Shown: piece after piece, positions 1-10,427 of the stretch
Layout: every line of letters begins with the position of its first letter
How positions within the stretch are numbered: the stretch's first letter is position 1
Origin: CAYWBW01 sp964456745
Lineage (GTDB): Bacteria > Patescibacteriota > Gracilibacteria > GCA-2401425 > JAJOLG01
Direction of reading: 5' to 3'
Assembly: GCA_964456745.1 (NCBI GenBank)
Contig: CAYWBW010000009.1
Span: 1 to 64,000 of the forward strand
Length of the DNA stretch: 64,000 nucleotides
Made by a program: the position numbers and the translations under genes
The notes under the pieces: generated by a model
Told to the model about the DNA's origin: nothing
Seen by the model: the letters and a program-made list of their open reading frames with translations, nothing else
Databases searched by the model: none

Positions 1-17
1 TTGAGATTGCTAACTAA
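1..17 (+). repeat. Left terminal inverted repeat of IS1 element
   Basis: The 17 bases are the exact reverse complement of 744-760. The similarity weakens but continues for about 10 bases inward. Confidence 0.85.
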
Positions 18-62
18 TTATATATAAGTATACTATGGTTAATGTCAATTAACCCATTATTT

Positions 63-751
63 ATGCAATGTCCAAAATGTAACAGTAAATACTTTGTAAA
101 AAGCTGATTTGCTAATTGAAAACCAAGAAAGAAATGTAAAGACTGCTGATGTAACTTTACTAGATCAGAAATTAAGTGAAAACCACAAGTACTTAAGAAG
201 ATTGCTGTAATACTTTATCTTGAATGACTTTGACTCAGAAGTATCTGAAGAGTTCTTTGAGTAAGTAATGTAGCAGTTCTTAAGTGGATTAAGCAAGTAT
301 GAAAAACAGTTGAAAAGCTTAGAAAAGAACAAAAACAAATTAATGGATTACATACAATGCAATTTGATGAAATGTGGCATTATGTTGGTAAAAAAAACAA
401 AAACTTTGGGTTTGGATTGTCATCAATGAAACTTGTCAAGAACCAATTGATTTTGAGCTATAATGTCGTTGAGTAAAGACTATTTCCAAGCTTTGGAACA
501 GAGTTAAAGATATTGATTGTGATAATTATACAACAGACTCTTGGGAGCCATATTTAGAAGTAATAGCTTGAAGTAAGCATTTAAACTCAAAGAAATATAC
601 ACAAGCAATTGAAAGCTTTAATGATACTGTAAGACACTATTTGGCTAGGTTTAAACGAAAAACTCATTGCTATTCTAAATCAGTTGAAATGGTTAGATTA
701 ACTTTAAACCTACTTTTCTTTAAAGATTTAGCATTATCTATATTTAGTTAG
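63..751 (+). pseudogene. IS1-family transposase, frameshifted
   Basis: The N-terminal frame starts at ATG 63 (MQCPKCNSKYFVKSGF) and has the InsA-type zinc finger (CPKC...CKDCGC) and a helix-turn-helix, then MQFDEMWHYVGKK, the usual start of the InsB catalytic domain. It stops at TAA 474-476. The rest of InsB (KLWNRVKD, TDSWEPYLEVI, KKYTQAIE, TRKT-like region) continues in another frame to TAG 749-751. Classical IS1 shifts frame between InsA and InsB; here the break lies well inside the catalytic domain, around 466-480. This looks like a single-base indel or a sequencing error rather than a programmed shift. Seven or more TGA codons read as Gly. Confidence 0.7.
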
Positions 752-760
752 CAATCTCAA
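744..760 (-). repeat. Right terminal inverted repeat of IS1 element
   Basis: Exact reverse complement of 1-17. It overlaps the transposase stop codon at 749-751. Confidence 0.85.
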
Positions 761-1161
761 ATAATTATGATATTTTCTAAAATGAGTGTTCATTATACTA
801 TAATTCATAGTTATTTCAAATATTTGATTCAAATCAAAAACTTTAATTAGTGAAAGTTAATTACAATACCAATTAATAACATTATTAAAATTATTCAAAC
901 TTAGAACCACTCTATAACACCCAACCGAAATTGATAGTTTATTGATAGGAATAAAGGAATATAAAATATATTGTACAAGTTTTATGATAAAAAAACACCC
1001 AACCGAAAAATTAAATTATTTTGGAAAAATAATATATCAAAATAAAACCCTGTATCCTGTATCTTCGCTTCTGTATGCTGTGAAATTTGCGATGGTGGAT
1101 TTAGGATAGAGTTTGAGGAAGAGGATAGAGGGGTAAAATTTACTGAAGCAAATTTCACTGG
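761..1161. other. Intergenic stretch with short repeats
   Basis: No convincing gene is seen between the IS element and the tRNA. Two short repeats stand out: a 15-bp direct repeat aacacccaaccgaaa at 916-930 and 994-1008, and a perfect 11-bp inverted pair gtgaaatttgc at 1080-1090 and 1148-1158. Nothing links them to a known element. The open frame that reads through the adjacent tRNA is a tRNA shadow. Confidence 0.5.
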
Positions 1162-1235
1162 TGGGTATGCCTGGACTCGAACCAGGGACCTCGTCGTTAT
1201 CAGCGACGCGCTCAAACCACCTGAGCTACACACCC
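1162..1235 (-). tRNA. tRNA-Ile (anticodon GAT)
   Basis: On the minus strand a standard cloverleaf runs from GGGTGTG to CATACCC plus discriminator A. The D-arm carries AGCTCAGGTGG, the anticodon loop is CTGATAA (anticodon GAT) and the T-loop is GTTCGAGTCC. The seven-pair acceptor stem is complete with one G-T wobble. CCA is not encoded directly after the discriminator. Confidence 0.95.
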
Positions 1236-1305
1236 TTATTTTTAAATCTTTAATCCAGCAGAGTTTAATTATATATTTAATAAAAGTCCAGATAATTTTT
1301 TAATT

Positions 1306-1334
1306 AAAAAAACTCCCATAAAGAGAGTTTTTTT
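1306..1334. terminator. Bidirectional Rho-independent terminator
   Basis: AAAAAAACTC at 1306-1315 pairs with GAGTTTTTTT at 1325-1334 around a 9-base loop. The A/T runs give a U tract in both orientations. On the minus strand it sits 18 bases after the stop of the small ORF at 1353-1397, so it could end that transcript. Confidence 0.7.
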
Positions 1335-1352
1335 AATGCAGCTAGTAATAAA

Positions 1353-1397
1353 TTACTTTGAGCAACCTCAACCGCAACATCATTTTCAATCAATCAT
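1353..1397 (-). CDS. Possible 14-residue Cys/Gly-rich peptide
   Basis: With TGA=Gly the minus strand reads MIDGKGCCGGGCSK and ends at TAA 1353-1355. An in-frame TAA lies just upstream, so it cannot be longer. The CCGGGC core and the terminator immediately downstream are the only arguments that it is real. It has no recognised family and could be chance. If real it might bind metal through its three cysteines (inference). Confidence 0.25.
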
Positions 1398-1516
1398 AAT
1401 AAATTAGTTAAATATTATATAAATCAATTTACATTAATACCATATTTTTACAAATCTATTTACTGGATTTTACAATATAATGTTTTTAATGTTATTATAA
1501 ATTAATATATAACTAT

Positions 1517-1768
1517 ATGACTGAATCACAAATAGCGGCTGCAGTAGTGTGATTAACCGAACTGATTAAAAATATTTGAATTCCAACAAAATATAGACCA
1601 GCGTTTGCAATAATTCTTGCAATACTAATTTGTTTATGAGATCAGGCTAACTCTTGACTGGAAATTGATTATTATTCTTGAATAATGAAATGACTTATTA
1701 TTTGAGCTTCAGTGACCTGAATTTACAAAGCAGCAGACAAAATGATTACTAAGCAATTTAAAAAATAA
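1517..1768 (+). CDS. Holin-like small membrane protein
   Basis: 83 residues, opening MTESQIAAAVVGLTELIKN and followed by two hydrophobic segments (about residues 28-40 and 56-70) separated by a short polar stretch with GDQANS. Layout and motif spacing resemble phage holins of the GLTE..K...P.K..P..A type with a C-terminal GLIIGASVTGIYKAADK. Holins form pores that release endolysins; in a chromosome they may be domesticated or a prophage relic. No endolysin gene is adjacent. The next gene begins 2 bases after its stop. Function is inferred from shape and weak similarity only. Confidence 0.5.
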
Positions 1769-1770
1769 AG

Positions 1771-3192
1771 TTGAAAAAATTATTTAATATATTATTAATT
1801 AATCTAATTGTTCTTTCGTCTTGTCAATTTAGACAAGAAGCAAGTCCGATAGATAATCTTCCTAAAAATATTGAAATATGGAATTTATTTGATGAATCAA
1901 GTGTTTTTGAATGACAAATTCAAGATTTTAAATCTAAAAATCCTTGAGTTACGATAGTATATAAAAAATTTTCAGATCCTAAGGATTATGAACAACTAAT
2001 TATAAACGAAATCGCAGAATGAAGATGACCAGATATTTTCACATTAAAAAATACATGGGTAGAAAAGCATAAATGAAAATTATTTCCTATTGAAGTTTGA
2101 TCAACAAAAATCCCTATGAATAGTGAGATATTCAGTAATACATTTCTCCAAATTGCTGTAAATAATTTGACAATTGACTGAAAGCTATATTGAGTTCCTC
2201 TATATATAGACACGCTAGCTCTATACTATAATAAACAAATATTGTGAGATCATTTTAATTCTAATAAACCTGAAAACACATGGGATAAAGTCAGCACACA
2301 AGTTGAAAGATTATCTAAGAATGATAATTCAGTAGAATGATTTCAGCTAGCATGAATAGCTATGTGATGAGCAGATAATATCGTGAGATCGAATGACATA
2401 TTATACTTATTGATGCTACAATACTGAGCAAAATTTATTGATTGAACTACATGAGAAGTTCAATTTGCAAACAGTCAATGAAAAATTCCCTGAAGTGGAG
2501 AAAATAATATTCCTTGAAAATTTGCATTAGATTTTTATACATCATTTTGAAAAAGTTCATTTAAAAACTTTTCTTGGAGTGAAAGAATGACTGCAAGATA
2601 TAAAGAGTCATCTGAGATTTATCCTTTTGTACAATGAAAAGTTGCAATGATTTTTGGCTATTCCTATTTATATGAAGACTTGAAGAATATAATCTCTCAA
2701 TTTAGAAGTTCAAATAAAGATACAATATTAGCAAAAGACATCTGAATAATTGAAGTCCCTCAAATCTATCCATTTTCTGAAAGCTCTAAAAGAGATAGCT
2801 TGGGTTCTTATTTTCCAATGGTTGTTTCAAGAAATTCTAAAAATCCGTCTTTAGCTTGGGATTTTTTAATACATTTAAGCTCGAAACAATCTTTAATTGA
2901 TTATAATGAAAAAACTAATAAACCGAGTAGTAGAATAGATTTGCTTGATGATCAAAAATTAGATCCAATATATTGAGTATTTGCAAGGCAAGCTTCATAT
3001 TCAAAATCTTATCCTAATTTTATTGCAGATGAGGATAGTTATAATATTGTATTTTCTCAAATGATTAAAAACGTTGTAAAAAGTAAAGAAAAATCACAAA
3101 ATGCCTTGATAAGCGGGCAAGTTATAATACAATGTATTGTCGATAAATATATCAAAAAAGAAGAAATGCTATGAATTGATTGTTTTAAATAA
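1771..3192 (+). CDS. Extracellular solute-binding lipoprotein (family 1 type)
   Basis: 473 residues from a TTG start chosen because it gives a lipoprotein signal: MKKLFNILLINLIVLSSC, with the lipobox cysteine at residue 18. The mature part has the pattern of sugar-type ABC substrate-binding proteins: IEIWNLFDE near the N-terminus, EGRGPDIFTLKN, then LYGVPLYIDTLALYYNK and a conserved TWDKV. It would bind a solute outside the membrane and hand it to an ABC importer. No permease or ATPase gene lies nearby, so the partner and substrate are unknown. Confidence 0.75.
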
Positions 3193-3221
3193 TAAATAGA
3201 TTAACTTAATAATTATATAAA

Positions 3222-3686
3222 ATGGAAAAAACACTAATACTTATCAAACCAGATTGAATTCAAAGATGACTTGTATGAAACATAATTTCGAGATTTGAAA
3301 CTAAATGATTAAAATTAATTTGATGCAAAATGATGAAACTGTCAGATGCTCTTTTGAGAGAGCATTATATCCATATTGCGGATAAAGCGTTTTTCCCATG
3401 AATTTCAAGCTTTATGCAATCTTCCCCAGTTATAGCTATGGCATGGGAATGACTTGATGCTGTTTCCACTGTAAGAATGCTTTGCTGAATAACTAAAGCG
3501 AGAGAGGCGGATATTTGAACAATAAGAGGTGATTTAGCTATGTCTATACAATGTAATGTAGTTCATGCATCTGAAGACAATAAAATTGCAAAAGAAGAAC
3601 TTGTAAGATTTTTTAGCGATGATGAGTTTTTTAATTATGAAAAATGAGAATATTTACATGTATATTCTGAAGACGAAAGAAATTAG
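3222..3686 (+). CDS. ndk: Nucleoside diphosphate kinase
   Basis: 154 residues, the usual length. It transfers the gamma phosphate of ATP to NDPs through a phospho-histidine. Visible are KTLILIKPDGIQRGLVG at the N-terminus, RGDLAMS and the active-site histidine in NVVHASE (canonical NxxHxSD). The glycines of KPDGIQRGLVG are all TGA codons, one of the clearest proofs of recoding here. It lies 23 bases before ilvD on the same strand. Confidence 0.95.
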
Positions 3687-3709
3687 TTATAATTGAATAA
3701 TGAAAAATA

Positions 3710-5356
3710 ATGAACCTTAAATCAGACATCTTAAAACAAAAAGTTGAAACAACTCCTCACAGATCACTACTAAGAGCTACAGGTCTTGCGGATGAAGATT
3801 TTAAAGCTGATAAACCATTTATTTGAATAGCTAATTCATATACAAACATTGTACCAGGTCATATTCATCTGAATATACTTACAGATGAAGTAATTAGATG
3901 AATTAAAGATGCATGATGAGTGCCATTTGTATGGTGAGTTCCTGCGGTTTGTGATTGAATTGCAATGTTTGCAGAAATGAGACTTTCACTTCCATCAAGA
4001 GATCACATAGCAGATAATATTGAAATTATGATGCTATCTCATAGTTTTGACTGATGGGTTTGAGTAACTAATTGTGACAAAATCACACCATGAATGTTAA
4101 TGGCTGCATGAAGACTTGATTTGCCAGCAATCATGCTTACATGATGACCGATGAAATCATGAAAAAAGCAGTGATGAAAAAAAGGGGACCTAATATCAGC
4201 ATTTGAAGCAGTTTGATCATATAAAGCTGGAAATATTTCAAAACAGCAATTACATAAAATTGAATGTAGTGCATGTCCATCTGCATGATCATGCGCATGA
4301 CTATTTACAGCAAATTCTATGGCTTGTATGACTGAAGCATTGGGTATGAGCATTACAGATTGTGCTTGCACGCTAGCTACCGATGAACTAAAAAAGAAAC
4401 AAGCTTACATGACATGACTTAAAATTGTTGAGTTAATTAAAAGTAATATTACTCCAAGAAGTATAATGAGCAAAGAAGCTTTTATCGATGCAATGACAGT
4501 AGATAATGCAATATGATGATCAACCAATGTAACTCTTCACTTACCAGTAATTGCTAAGGAATGCTCAGTAAACATTTGATTAAGAGATTTTGATAATATT
4601 TCTAAAACAACAGCAAATATTTGTCACATAAGTCCAGCTGGACCTTATTTTATGTCAGATGTTCATGAAATGTGATGAATAAAGAGGGTAATGAAAAATT
4701 TGGAGAGATTATTAAATACTAATAGAAATTGAGTGAGTTGAAATTTTTCTGAGATACTTTCAGAAATAGAAGAAATTGACAATGATGTTATCAGATCTTT
4801 GAAAAATCCATACTACAAAGAAGGATGAGTAGCTTGTTTAGTTTGAAATATAGCTGAAGAATCAGTAGTTAAACAAACATCAGTATCTGAGCAAATGCTT
4901 AAACACACATGACCTGCTAAGGTATATAATTCAGAAGAGCAAATGATTAAGTGATTGGAAGATTGAGAAATTAAGCAGTGAGATGTTATAGTACTTCCAT
5001 TTCAATGACCGGCTTGAGCTCCATGAATGCCAGAAATGCTTACACCTACTGCTGCAATCAAATGAGCGTGATTTGATAGAGTTGCCCTGATCACCGATTG
5101 AAGATTTTCATGATGAACTGCCGGCCCATGTATATGACACATTTATCCAGAGGCAATAAATTGAGGTAACATCTGATTAATAAAAAACGGAGATATAATT
5201 GAAATTGATATGCCTAACAGGTATATAAATGCAAAAGTATCAGATTGAGAGTTTAAAAGAAGAAGGAAAAAGGGTATTAATGCACCAAAAAGGAAGATGA
5301 GTCCTATGCTTGTTAAATTTAGAAATCACCATTTGGAATCCAAGATCAAAGCTTAA
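3710..5356 (+). CDS. ilvD: Dihydroxy-acid dehydratase
   Basis: 548 residues. It dehydrates 2,3-dihydroxy-isovalerate/-methylvalerate in valine, isoleucine and leucine synthesis, using an Fe-S cluster. The N-terminus (RSLLRATGLADEDF), the cluster motif TNCDKITPGMLMA, the CSACPSAGSCAGLFTANSMA block and the C-terminal DGRFSGGTAGPCIGHIYPEA all match the family. No other branched-chain biosynthesis gene is seen in the window, which is odd for a reduced genome. Its 3' end overlaps the opposite-strand gene at 5319-5675 by 38 bases. Confidence 0.92.
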
Positions 5357-5675
5357 TTTCATTTCTTTCCACCCTATCACTTAAATCTTTATGAAATTTA
5401 AGTGTTTCTAATAAATATGGAATATCTGAATTATTAGTAATTCATAATTTTTTTCTCAAGGTTAAAATACTTTTATTATTCCTCATTAAGGTATTTTTTC
5501 ATTTATTTATCTGAATCTTAACAATACCACTTCTGACTACATAATAAAAATTCTTAGCCTCAGATTCAATGATTCCTGAAGCTTCTAACACATGATCAAT
5601 GAGTAATGACTCGCTTTTTCTAATTAATTTTTGCAAATCAGTTTCATGCTGTGAATTTTGATATTTATTTTTCAA
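5319..5675 (-). CDS. Hypothetical protein (possibly the 3' part of the gene at 5695-6420)
   Basis: 118 residues from a TTG start. It is rich in charged residues (SESLLIDHVLEASGIIESEA, then RNNKSILTLRKKLG) and has no recognised domain or membrane segment. The upstream gene ends 19 bases before this start. In the +1 frame its sequence continues without a stop into this ORF, so the two may be one protein split by a frameshift. It overlaps the ilvD 3' end by 38 bases. Confidence 0.5.
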
Positions 5676-5694
5676 TAAATAAAATTTATCAACT

Positions 5695-6420
5695 TTAAAC
5701 TGTTAATAAATTAATTATAGAATCTGTTGAATCTGTAATTTCGATATGGAAATCATCGTGCACAAGCGCATGTATCTTTTGTGCAGGAGTCATAAGTTGT
5801 TTATACAAACCAGTATCAAAAAATTTAAATGCTCAATAAAGTAATGTTAATGAAATCAGTATCCTGATTATTTTTTTTCGAATTCATACCGTGAAAATAG
5901 ATTGTTTTGAATTATTATCAACACCATCTTTAGATGTTATTTTATCAGGCACAAATAATGCAAATTTATTTTCATTATTTATTCATTCAATAGGAAGTTC
6001 TATTGGCAAATTTTTGCTCTTTAATATACTGGTAATTATATTCTTATTTTTTGTAGGCTTTATACCAGCCCTACTCGACCCATTAAATAATTTTAACATT
6101 TTATCTATACTTCCTTTTCAAAGCCATACACTACTATCACTTTTTAGTTTTCACCTAAATACTGGATATAGAATTAAATTTATTCAATTTGCTACTTTGT
6201 TTGCTGATTGCTGTTCAAATTTATAATCAAAGTCATAATCTAAATATGTATCAGATAAAAAAACTAAAAAACGATTTATATAGTCCATCGTTTCATAAGG
6301 CAGATTAAAATTTCTCAAAGCTTCGTTAAACTGTTTTGGATCAATATCTAAAATTTCAGTAGATAATTCAAAATGATCAATCGTTAAAGTTTGTTTTGCA
6401 CCTTGGATTTCTAAAGCCAT
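5695..6420 (-). CDS. Hypothetical protein with C-terminal membrane segment
   Basis: 241 residues, ATG start. The N-terminal half is acidic (ELSTEILDIDPKQFNEALRN), the middle is basic and Gly/Ser-rich, and one hydrophobic segment (IIRILISLTLLYGAFKFF, near residue 190) comes before about 40 residues ending TDSIINLLTV. No family recognised. A good promoter lies 31 bases upstream. The stop GTT-TAA can be bypassed by a +1 shift into the following ORF. Confidence 0.65.
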
Positions 6421-6451
6421 AATAAAGCTTATTATTTATTAAAGGTTAAGT

Positions 6452-6479
6452 AATATAAGTAATGTTGTGTCATTGTCAA
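6452..6479 (-). promoter_or_regulatory. Sigma-70-type promoter for the gene at 5695-6420
   Basis: On the minus strand a -35 TTGACA (6474-6479), a 16-base spacer and a -10 TATATT (6452-6457) lie 31 bases before the ATG. Confidence 0.6.
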
Positions 6480-6508
6480 TATAATATATAATATTAAGCT
6501 CTTTCTAC

Positions 6509-6536
6509 TTGACTATAGCAAACAATTGAATAAACT
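6509..6536 (+). promoter_or_regulatory. Sigma-70-type promoter for rpmB
   Basis: -35 TTGACT (6509-6514), 16-base spacer, -10 TAAACT (6531-6536), 24 bases before the rpmB ATG. It is back to back with the promoter at 6452-6479. Confidence 0.5.
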
Positions 6537-6560
6537 TTTTTAGAATTTTAAAAAAATATT

Positions 6561-6809
6561 ATGTCAAGAACATGCGCTATAACTGGTAAAAAACCATCCA
6601 CAGGTCACAATGTTTCTCATTCTAATAGAAAAACTAAGAGAAAGTGGCTTCCAAACCTAATAACAAAAAAAATTTACGACAAAAAGCTATGAAGATTTGT
6701 AAAAATTAGAATAGCAACTTCAGCATTAAGAAATCTTACCAAGGAACTTATAGCAAATGCAGATAAAATATATAAAGAGTTTAAATTAAAAAAAACTAAA
6801 AAAGCTTAA
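6561..6809 (+). CDS. rpmB: 50S ribosomal protein bL28
   Basis: 82 residues. MSRTCAITGKKPSTGHNVSHS and SNRKTKRKWLPNL are the bL28 signatures, followed by the basic LRFVKIRIATSALR-like region (here LGRFVKIRIATSALR). It is a structural protein of the large subunit. A single TGA codes the Gly of KKLGRF. The manC gene starts at a GTG 5 bases beyond its stop. Confidence 0.93.
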
Positions 6810-6814
6810 ATTTA

Positions 6815-7873
6815 GTGCTTGCTTTAATATTAGCATGTGGCAGATGAACTCGCCTTTGGCCACTTTCTAGGGAATCTAAGCCAAAACAGTTTATTAAACT
6901 TTGAAATAAATCATTTATTCAAAATACAATCGATTATTACTCAAGCATTGTACGAAGTGATTCTTTTTATATATCAATATTAGAAAAACAAATAGAGAAT
7001 TTAAAATCTAGTCTGTTTAATGATATTGAAGATGAAAAAATTATTTTCTGAGATGTAAATGCAAAAGAAAATTTATCAAATATACTAATATCAATTTATA
7101 GTCTGATTAATAAATGAGTTTCTAAATCAGAAAATATAATAATGAGCTGGTCTGATGTTTTTATAAAAGATTGAGAGAAACTATTATCATATATCAAGAC
7201 TTGAACAAGTTATATTGAAAATAATCCAAGAAAAATCTTGCTATGTTGAATTTCTCCAGATTATCCTACGAGTAATTTTTGATATATTGAAACTGAAAAA
7301 AGATCATCTAATTGATTTGATACAATTTTTGACATTGAATCTTTTAAAGAAAAGCCAGATAAGGATCTAGCCTTAGAATATGTAACTAGTTGAAATTACT
7401 TATGGAATTCTTGAATTTTCATCTTTAAATTGTGATTCTTCTGGGAAGAATGCAAAAGCATTAGCCCTATACTTTGTAAAGAAATTAAAAATTCAATAAT
7501 TAATAATGAAAAATTTTCTATCAAAAAAGAATTTGATATTCCGGTTGATACAGCCATTTTTGAAAAATCTAAAAATTTATCATGTATAAAATTAGAAAAT
7601 ATTTGATGGTCAGATGTTTGAAGTTTTGAAACTTATCATGATGTACTTGATAAACAATCTGATAACAATGTTGAAATCAATAAGTGAAATTGAAAAATTT
7701 ATGAATTCAACTCAAAAAATAATTTAGTAATATCTTGAAATAAAAATGTTATAATAAATTGACTCTCAAATATTTCAGTAATTGAGAATTGATCAGAGAT
7801 TTATATTTGAAATATTAAAGAAAGTTGATCAATTAAACAGTTAATAAATAAATTGCCAAAGGATTTAAAATAG
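6815..7873 (+). CDS. manC: Mannose-1-phosphate guanylyltransferase
   Basis: 352 residues from GTG 6815. It makes GDP-mannose from mannose-1-phosphate and GTP, a precursor for glycans. The nucleotide-binding signature reads LALILACGRGTRLWPLSRES with KPKQF, where the first glycine of the usual AGGxGTRLWPLSR is cysteine. FGYIETEK, FKEKPDK and NYLWNSGIF follow in family order, then IGWSDVGSFETYHD. The usual C-terminal isomerase domain is absent, so this is the monofunctional form. It is translationally close to rpmB. Confidence 0.88.
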
Positions 7874-7956
7874 TAAAATATAACTATAGATAACTTACCA
7901 TAGTTTAAAAAAATAAAATTAGTTTCAATTAAAATAAATATAATTAAAGTAATTAT

Positions 7957-8898
7957 ATGGAAAAAAACAATGTTAAAATATTCGCTTGATCTAACTCTGG
8001 TCAATATGCAAAAAATATCTGAAACCTTTTGTGAATTCAAGTATCAGATTCTGAAATTAAGCCATTTTCTTGCTGAGAAACGTATGTAAGACTTCTTGAA
8101 ACCGTTAGATGAAAGGAGGTATTTATTGTAAAGCTTTTCAAAACCTGAGCAACAAATGAAGATTTGATGGAGCTAATCTTGCTTTGTAATGCAGCAAAAC
8201 AAAGCTTTGCGAAAACTATACATTTAATAGTACCAAATTTTCCGTACTCGAGACAAGACAAAATTCACGCTCCAAGAGAATGTATTTCTGCAAAGATTGT
8301 TGCACAAATACTTGAAACTGCATGAGCAAATGAGATAATTACAATTAACTTACACTCAGAACAATTACAGTGATTTTTTGACATCCCAGTAGATAATTTA
8401 AATATTATTAATTTGTTTGCTGAAAATATAAAAAAGAAGAATATTAAAGATCCAGTAATTATAGCACCTGATTTATGATCAGCTAAATATTCTAAAAAAA
8501 TAGCAGATAAAATTTGAGCAAAACTTGCTATTATACATAAAACACGGCCAGAACATAACGTATCTGAAGTAAATCACATAGTATGAGATGTTAAGTGAAA
8601 AACACCAATATTGGTAGATGACATGGTAGATACTGCATGATCTGTTTGTACTGCTAAGAAAGTATTAATTGAAATGTGATCTAATTCTGATGTTTATTTA
8701 TTTGCGACACATCCAGTCTTATCCTGACCGGCAATCGAAAGATTAACTGAAGCTAATTTTAAAGAGATAATATTTGCAAACACCGTACCTATAGATGAAA
8801 AATACATATGAAACTTCCAAATACTTTCTTCAGAAGACCTCGTCTCTAAAGTAATAAGAAGCATAGTAGAAAGAAAAAGCGTATCTAGATTATACTAG
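7957..8898 (+). CDS. prs: Ribose-phosphate pyrophosphokinase
   Basis: 313 residues. It makes PRPP from ribose-5-phosphate and ATP for nucleotide and Trp/His pathways. The N-terminal KIFAGSNSGQYA, the flexible-loop region PNFPYSRQDK, HSEQLQGFFDIPVDNL and the PRPP-binding LVDDMVDTAGSV all match the family. Many glycines are TGA. It stands alone between manC and dnaQ. Confidence 0.92.
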
Positions 8899-8933
8899 AT
8901 ATCTTTATAATAGCACTTATTCTATTTTATTTT

Positions 8934-9500
8934 ATGAAAAATTACACATTTCTAGTTCTTGATACAGAAACAACAGGATTTAGCCCTGAAAGATGAGACA
9001 AAATTTTAGAAATATGAGCCATAAAAATCAAAAATTTAAATATAATCAAAGAAGAAAGTTTCAACATGATGTTTAATCCTCAGCGCTCTATACCATTAAG
9101 CGCAACAAGGGTTAATAAAATTACAGATGATATGGTATCTGATAAACCATTAATTGAGAATAAGATAGATGAATTTATTGATTTTTGTAAAGATGTTGAT
9201 TTTACACTTATACATAACGCAAAGTTTGATTTATGATTTTTAAACTATGAATTTAAAAGACTCGGAAAGAATTTCCAACTTCCTAGGGTTGTTTGTACAG
9301 TTGAACTTTCAAAACACCTTTATCCACATTATCAAGCTCACAATCTTGATGCAATTAAGAAGCGCTTTAAATTGTCAATAGACCCAGCACAAAGACATAG
9401 AGCACTTTGAGATGTGATTTTAACCGCTGATGTTTTCATAAAATTTTATCAAGAAAATCCAATGATTTTTCTTTCAGAACTAGAAAATTTAGCTAAATAA
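8934..9500 (+). CDS. dnaQ: DNA polymerase III epsilon-type 3'-5' exonuclease
   Basis: 188 residues. Exo I motif VLDTETTGFSP, Exo II IHNAKFDLGFL and Exo III HRALGDVILTADVF give the DEDDh catalytic set. It proofreads or degrades DNA 3' ends. The length fits the stand-alone exonuclease without a polymerase-binding tail. It follows prs by 35 bases. Confidence 0.9.
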
Positions 9501-9553
9501 AACAATATTACAATTGAAATTGATATAATAATGTTTTAAAATCAAAAACTTAG

Positions 9554-10270
9554 TTATTGAAATATTGTATACCATCTACGAATCATAACTTCTCTAAATG
9601 ATGGAATATCATTACAGTCAATATCTTTTGATTTAGGATGAGCTTTTAAATTATTTCATGCTTGCTTAAATCATCTTAATAAATCATTAATTATAACACC
9701 AGTTTCAGGATTTACAGGTATACAATAATTAGGCTTTTCATTGTCAGTAGATTCACCTGGTCTTGCAACAGAATTGAATTCATAATCAATTGGAATATAT
9801 CATTTTCAATCAGGACTAACAAACATATAACCACCAAATTGACTTGTCAAAATTCAATCCTCACTTAATGCTCTATAACTCATTGGTCTTTCAAGCTTTC
9901 AAGAACTACTAATAATAAATTTTTTTCATTGATTTTCTAAAACAAAATTATCATTTGATTCGCTTATCTGATCAAATTCTCATGTAAAAGCAACTTCACC
10001 TCAATTGGTTATAAGATTTTTCTTTCATTGATTATCAATGAAAAATTGATGTCATGATAATGTATTTCTTAATTTTAAACCATGATAATTTTGCGAAAAC
10101 TTTAAGCTTTCTTGTACTAAGAAATCATTATAATATGCTCTTGCATAAAATGGCAAGCCAACTATCAAAATAGATAATCAAATTTTAAAAACCCAGTGTA
10201 ATTTTTTAATGGAATCAGGTAACCTCATCTCATATTTACCCACCCTAAATTGAAGTTTCTTTTCTCCCAT
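9554..10270 (-). CDS. Membrane-anchored hypothetical protein
   Basis: 238 residues. A basic N-terminus (MGEKKLQFRVGKYEMRLP) is followed by one hydrophobic segment (about 27-43) and an external part. That part has two related stretches, FFIDNQGKKNLITNGG and FVLENQGKKFIISSSG, suggesting a beta repeat. A later GGYMFVSPDGKGYIPIDYEF and three cysteines are visible. No family recognised. It probably acts at the cell surface. It follows valS downstream on the same strand with a 157-base gap. Confidence 0.7.
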
Positions 10271-10427
10271 AATCATTTATTAAAAATAAGGTATCTTATT
10301 ATCTAACACTTATAATTATTATCAATACATACAATTTGCTAAATCTCATTTTTCTTTTTTGAATGTATATTCAATACAGTTCAATTATACAAATTGATTT
10401 TTGATAAAAGTTATACTTGATTTTAAG

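Larger units (their letters stand above)
1..760 (+). mobile_element. IS1-family insertion sequence
   Basis: The element is bounded by perfect 17-bp terminal inverted repeats (1-17 and 744-760; outer bases ttgagattgctaactaa). Inside lies an IS1-type transposase with an N-terminal zinc-finger/HTH part and a DDE-type catalytic part. The stop codon of the transposase (TAG 749-751) is inside the right repeat. The window begins exactly at the left repeat, so the left flank and any target-site duplication cannot be seen. A contig that starts at a repeat edge is typical of assembly breaks at multicopy elements. The transposase uses TGA as glycine like the host genes, so the element is adapted to this code. 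Confidence 0.85.

Noticed and set aside
982..1233. Minus-strand open frame through the tRNA-Ile
   Set aside because: It only reads through the tRNA and the non-coding spacer (VRVQAYPPVKF is the standard tRNA shadow); no family match.
5891..6226. Plus-strand hydrophobic ORF
   Set aside because: Antisense shadow of the gene at 5695-6420, which is supported by a promoter and TGA glycines.
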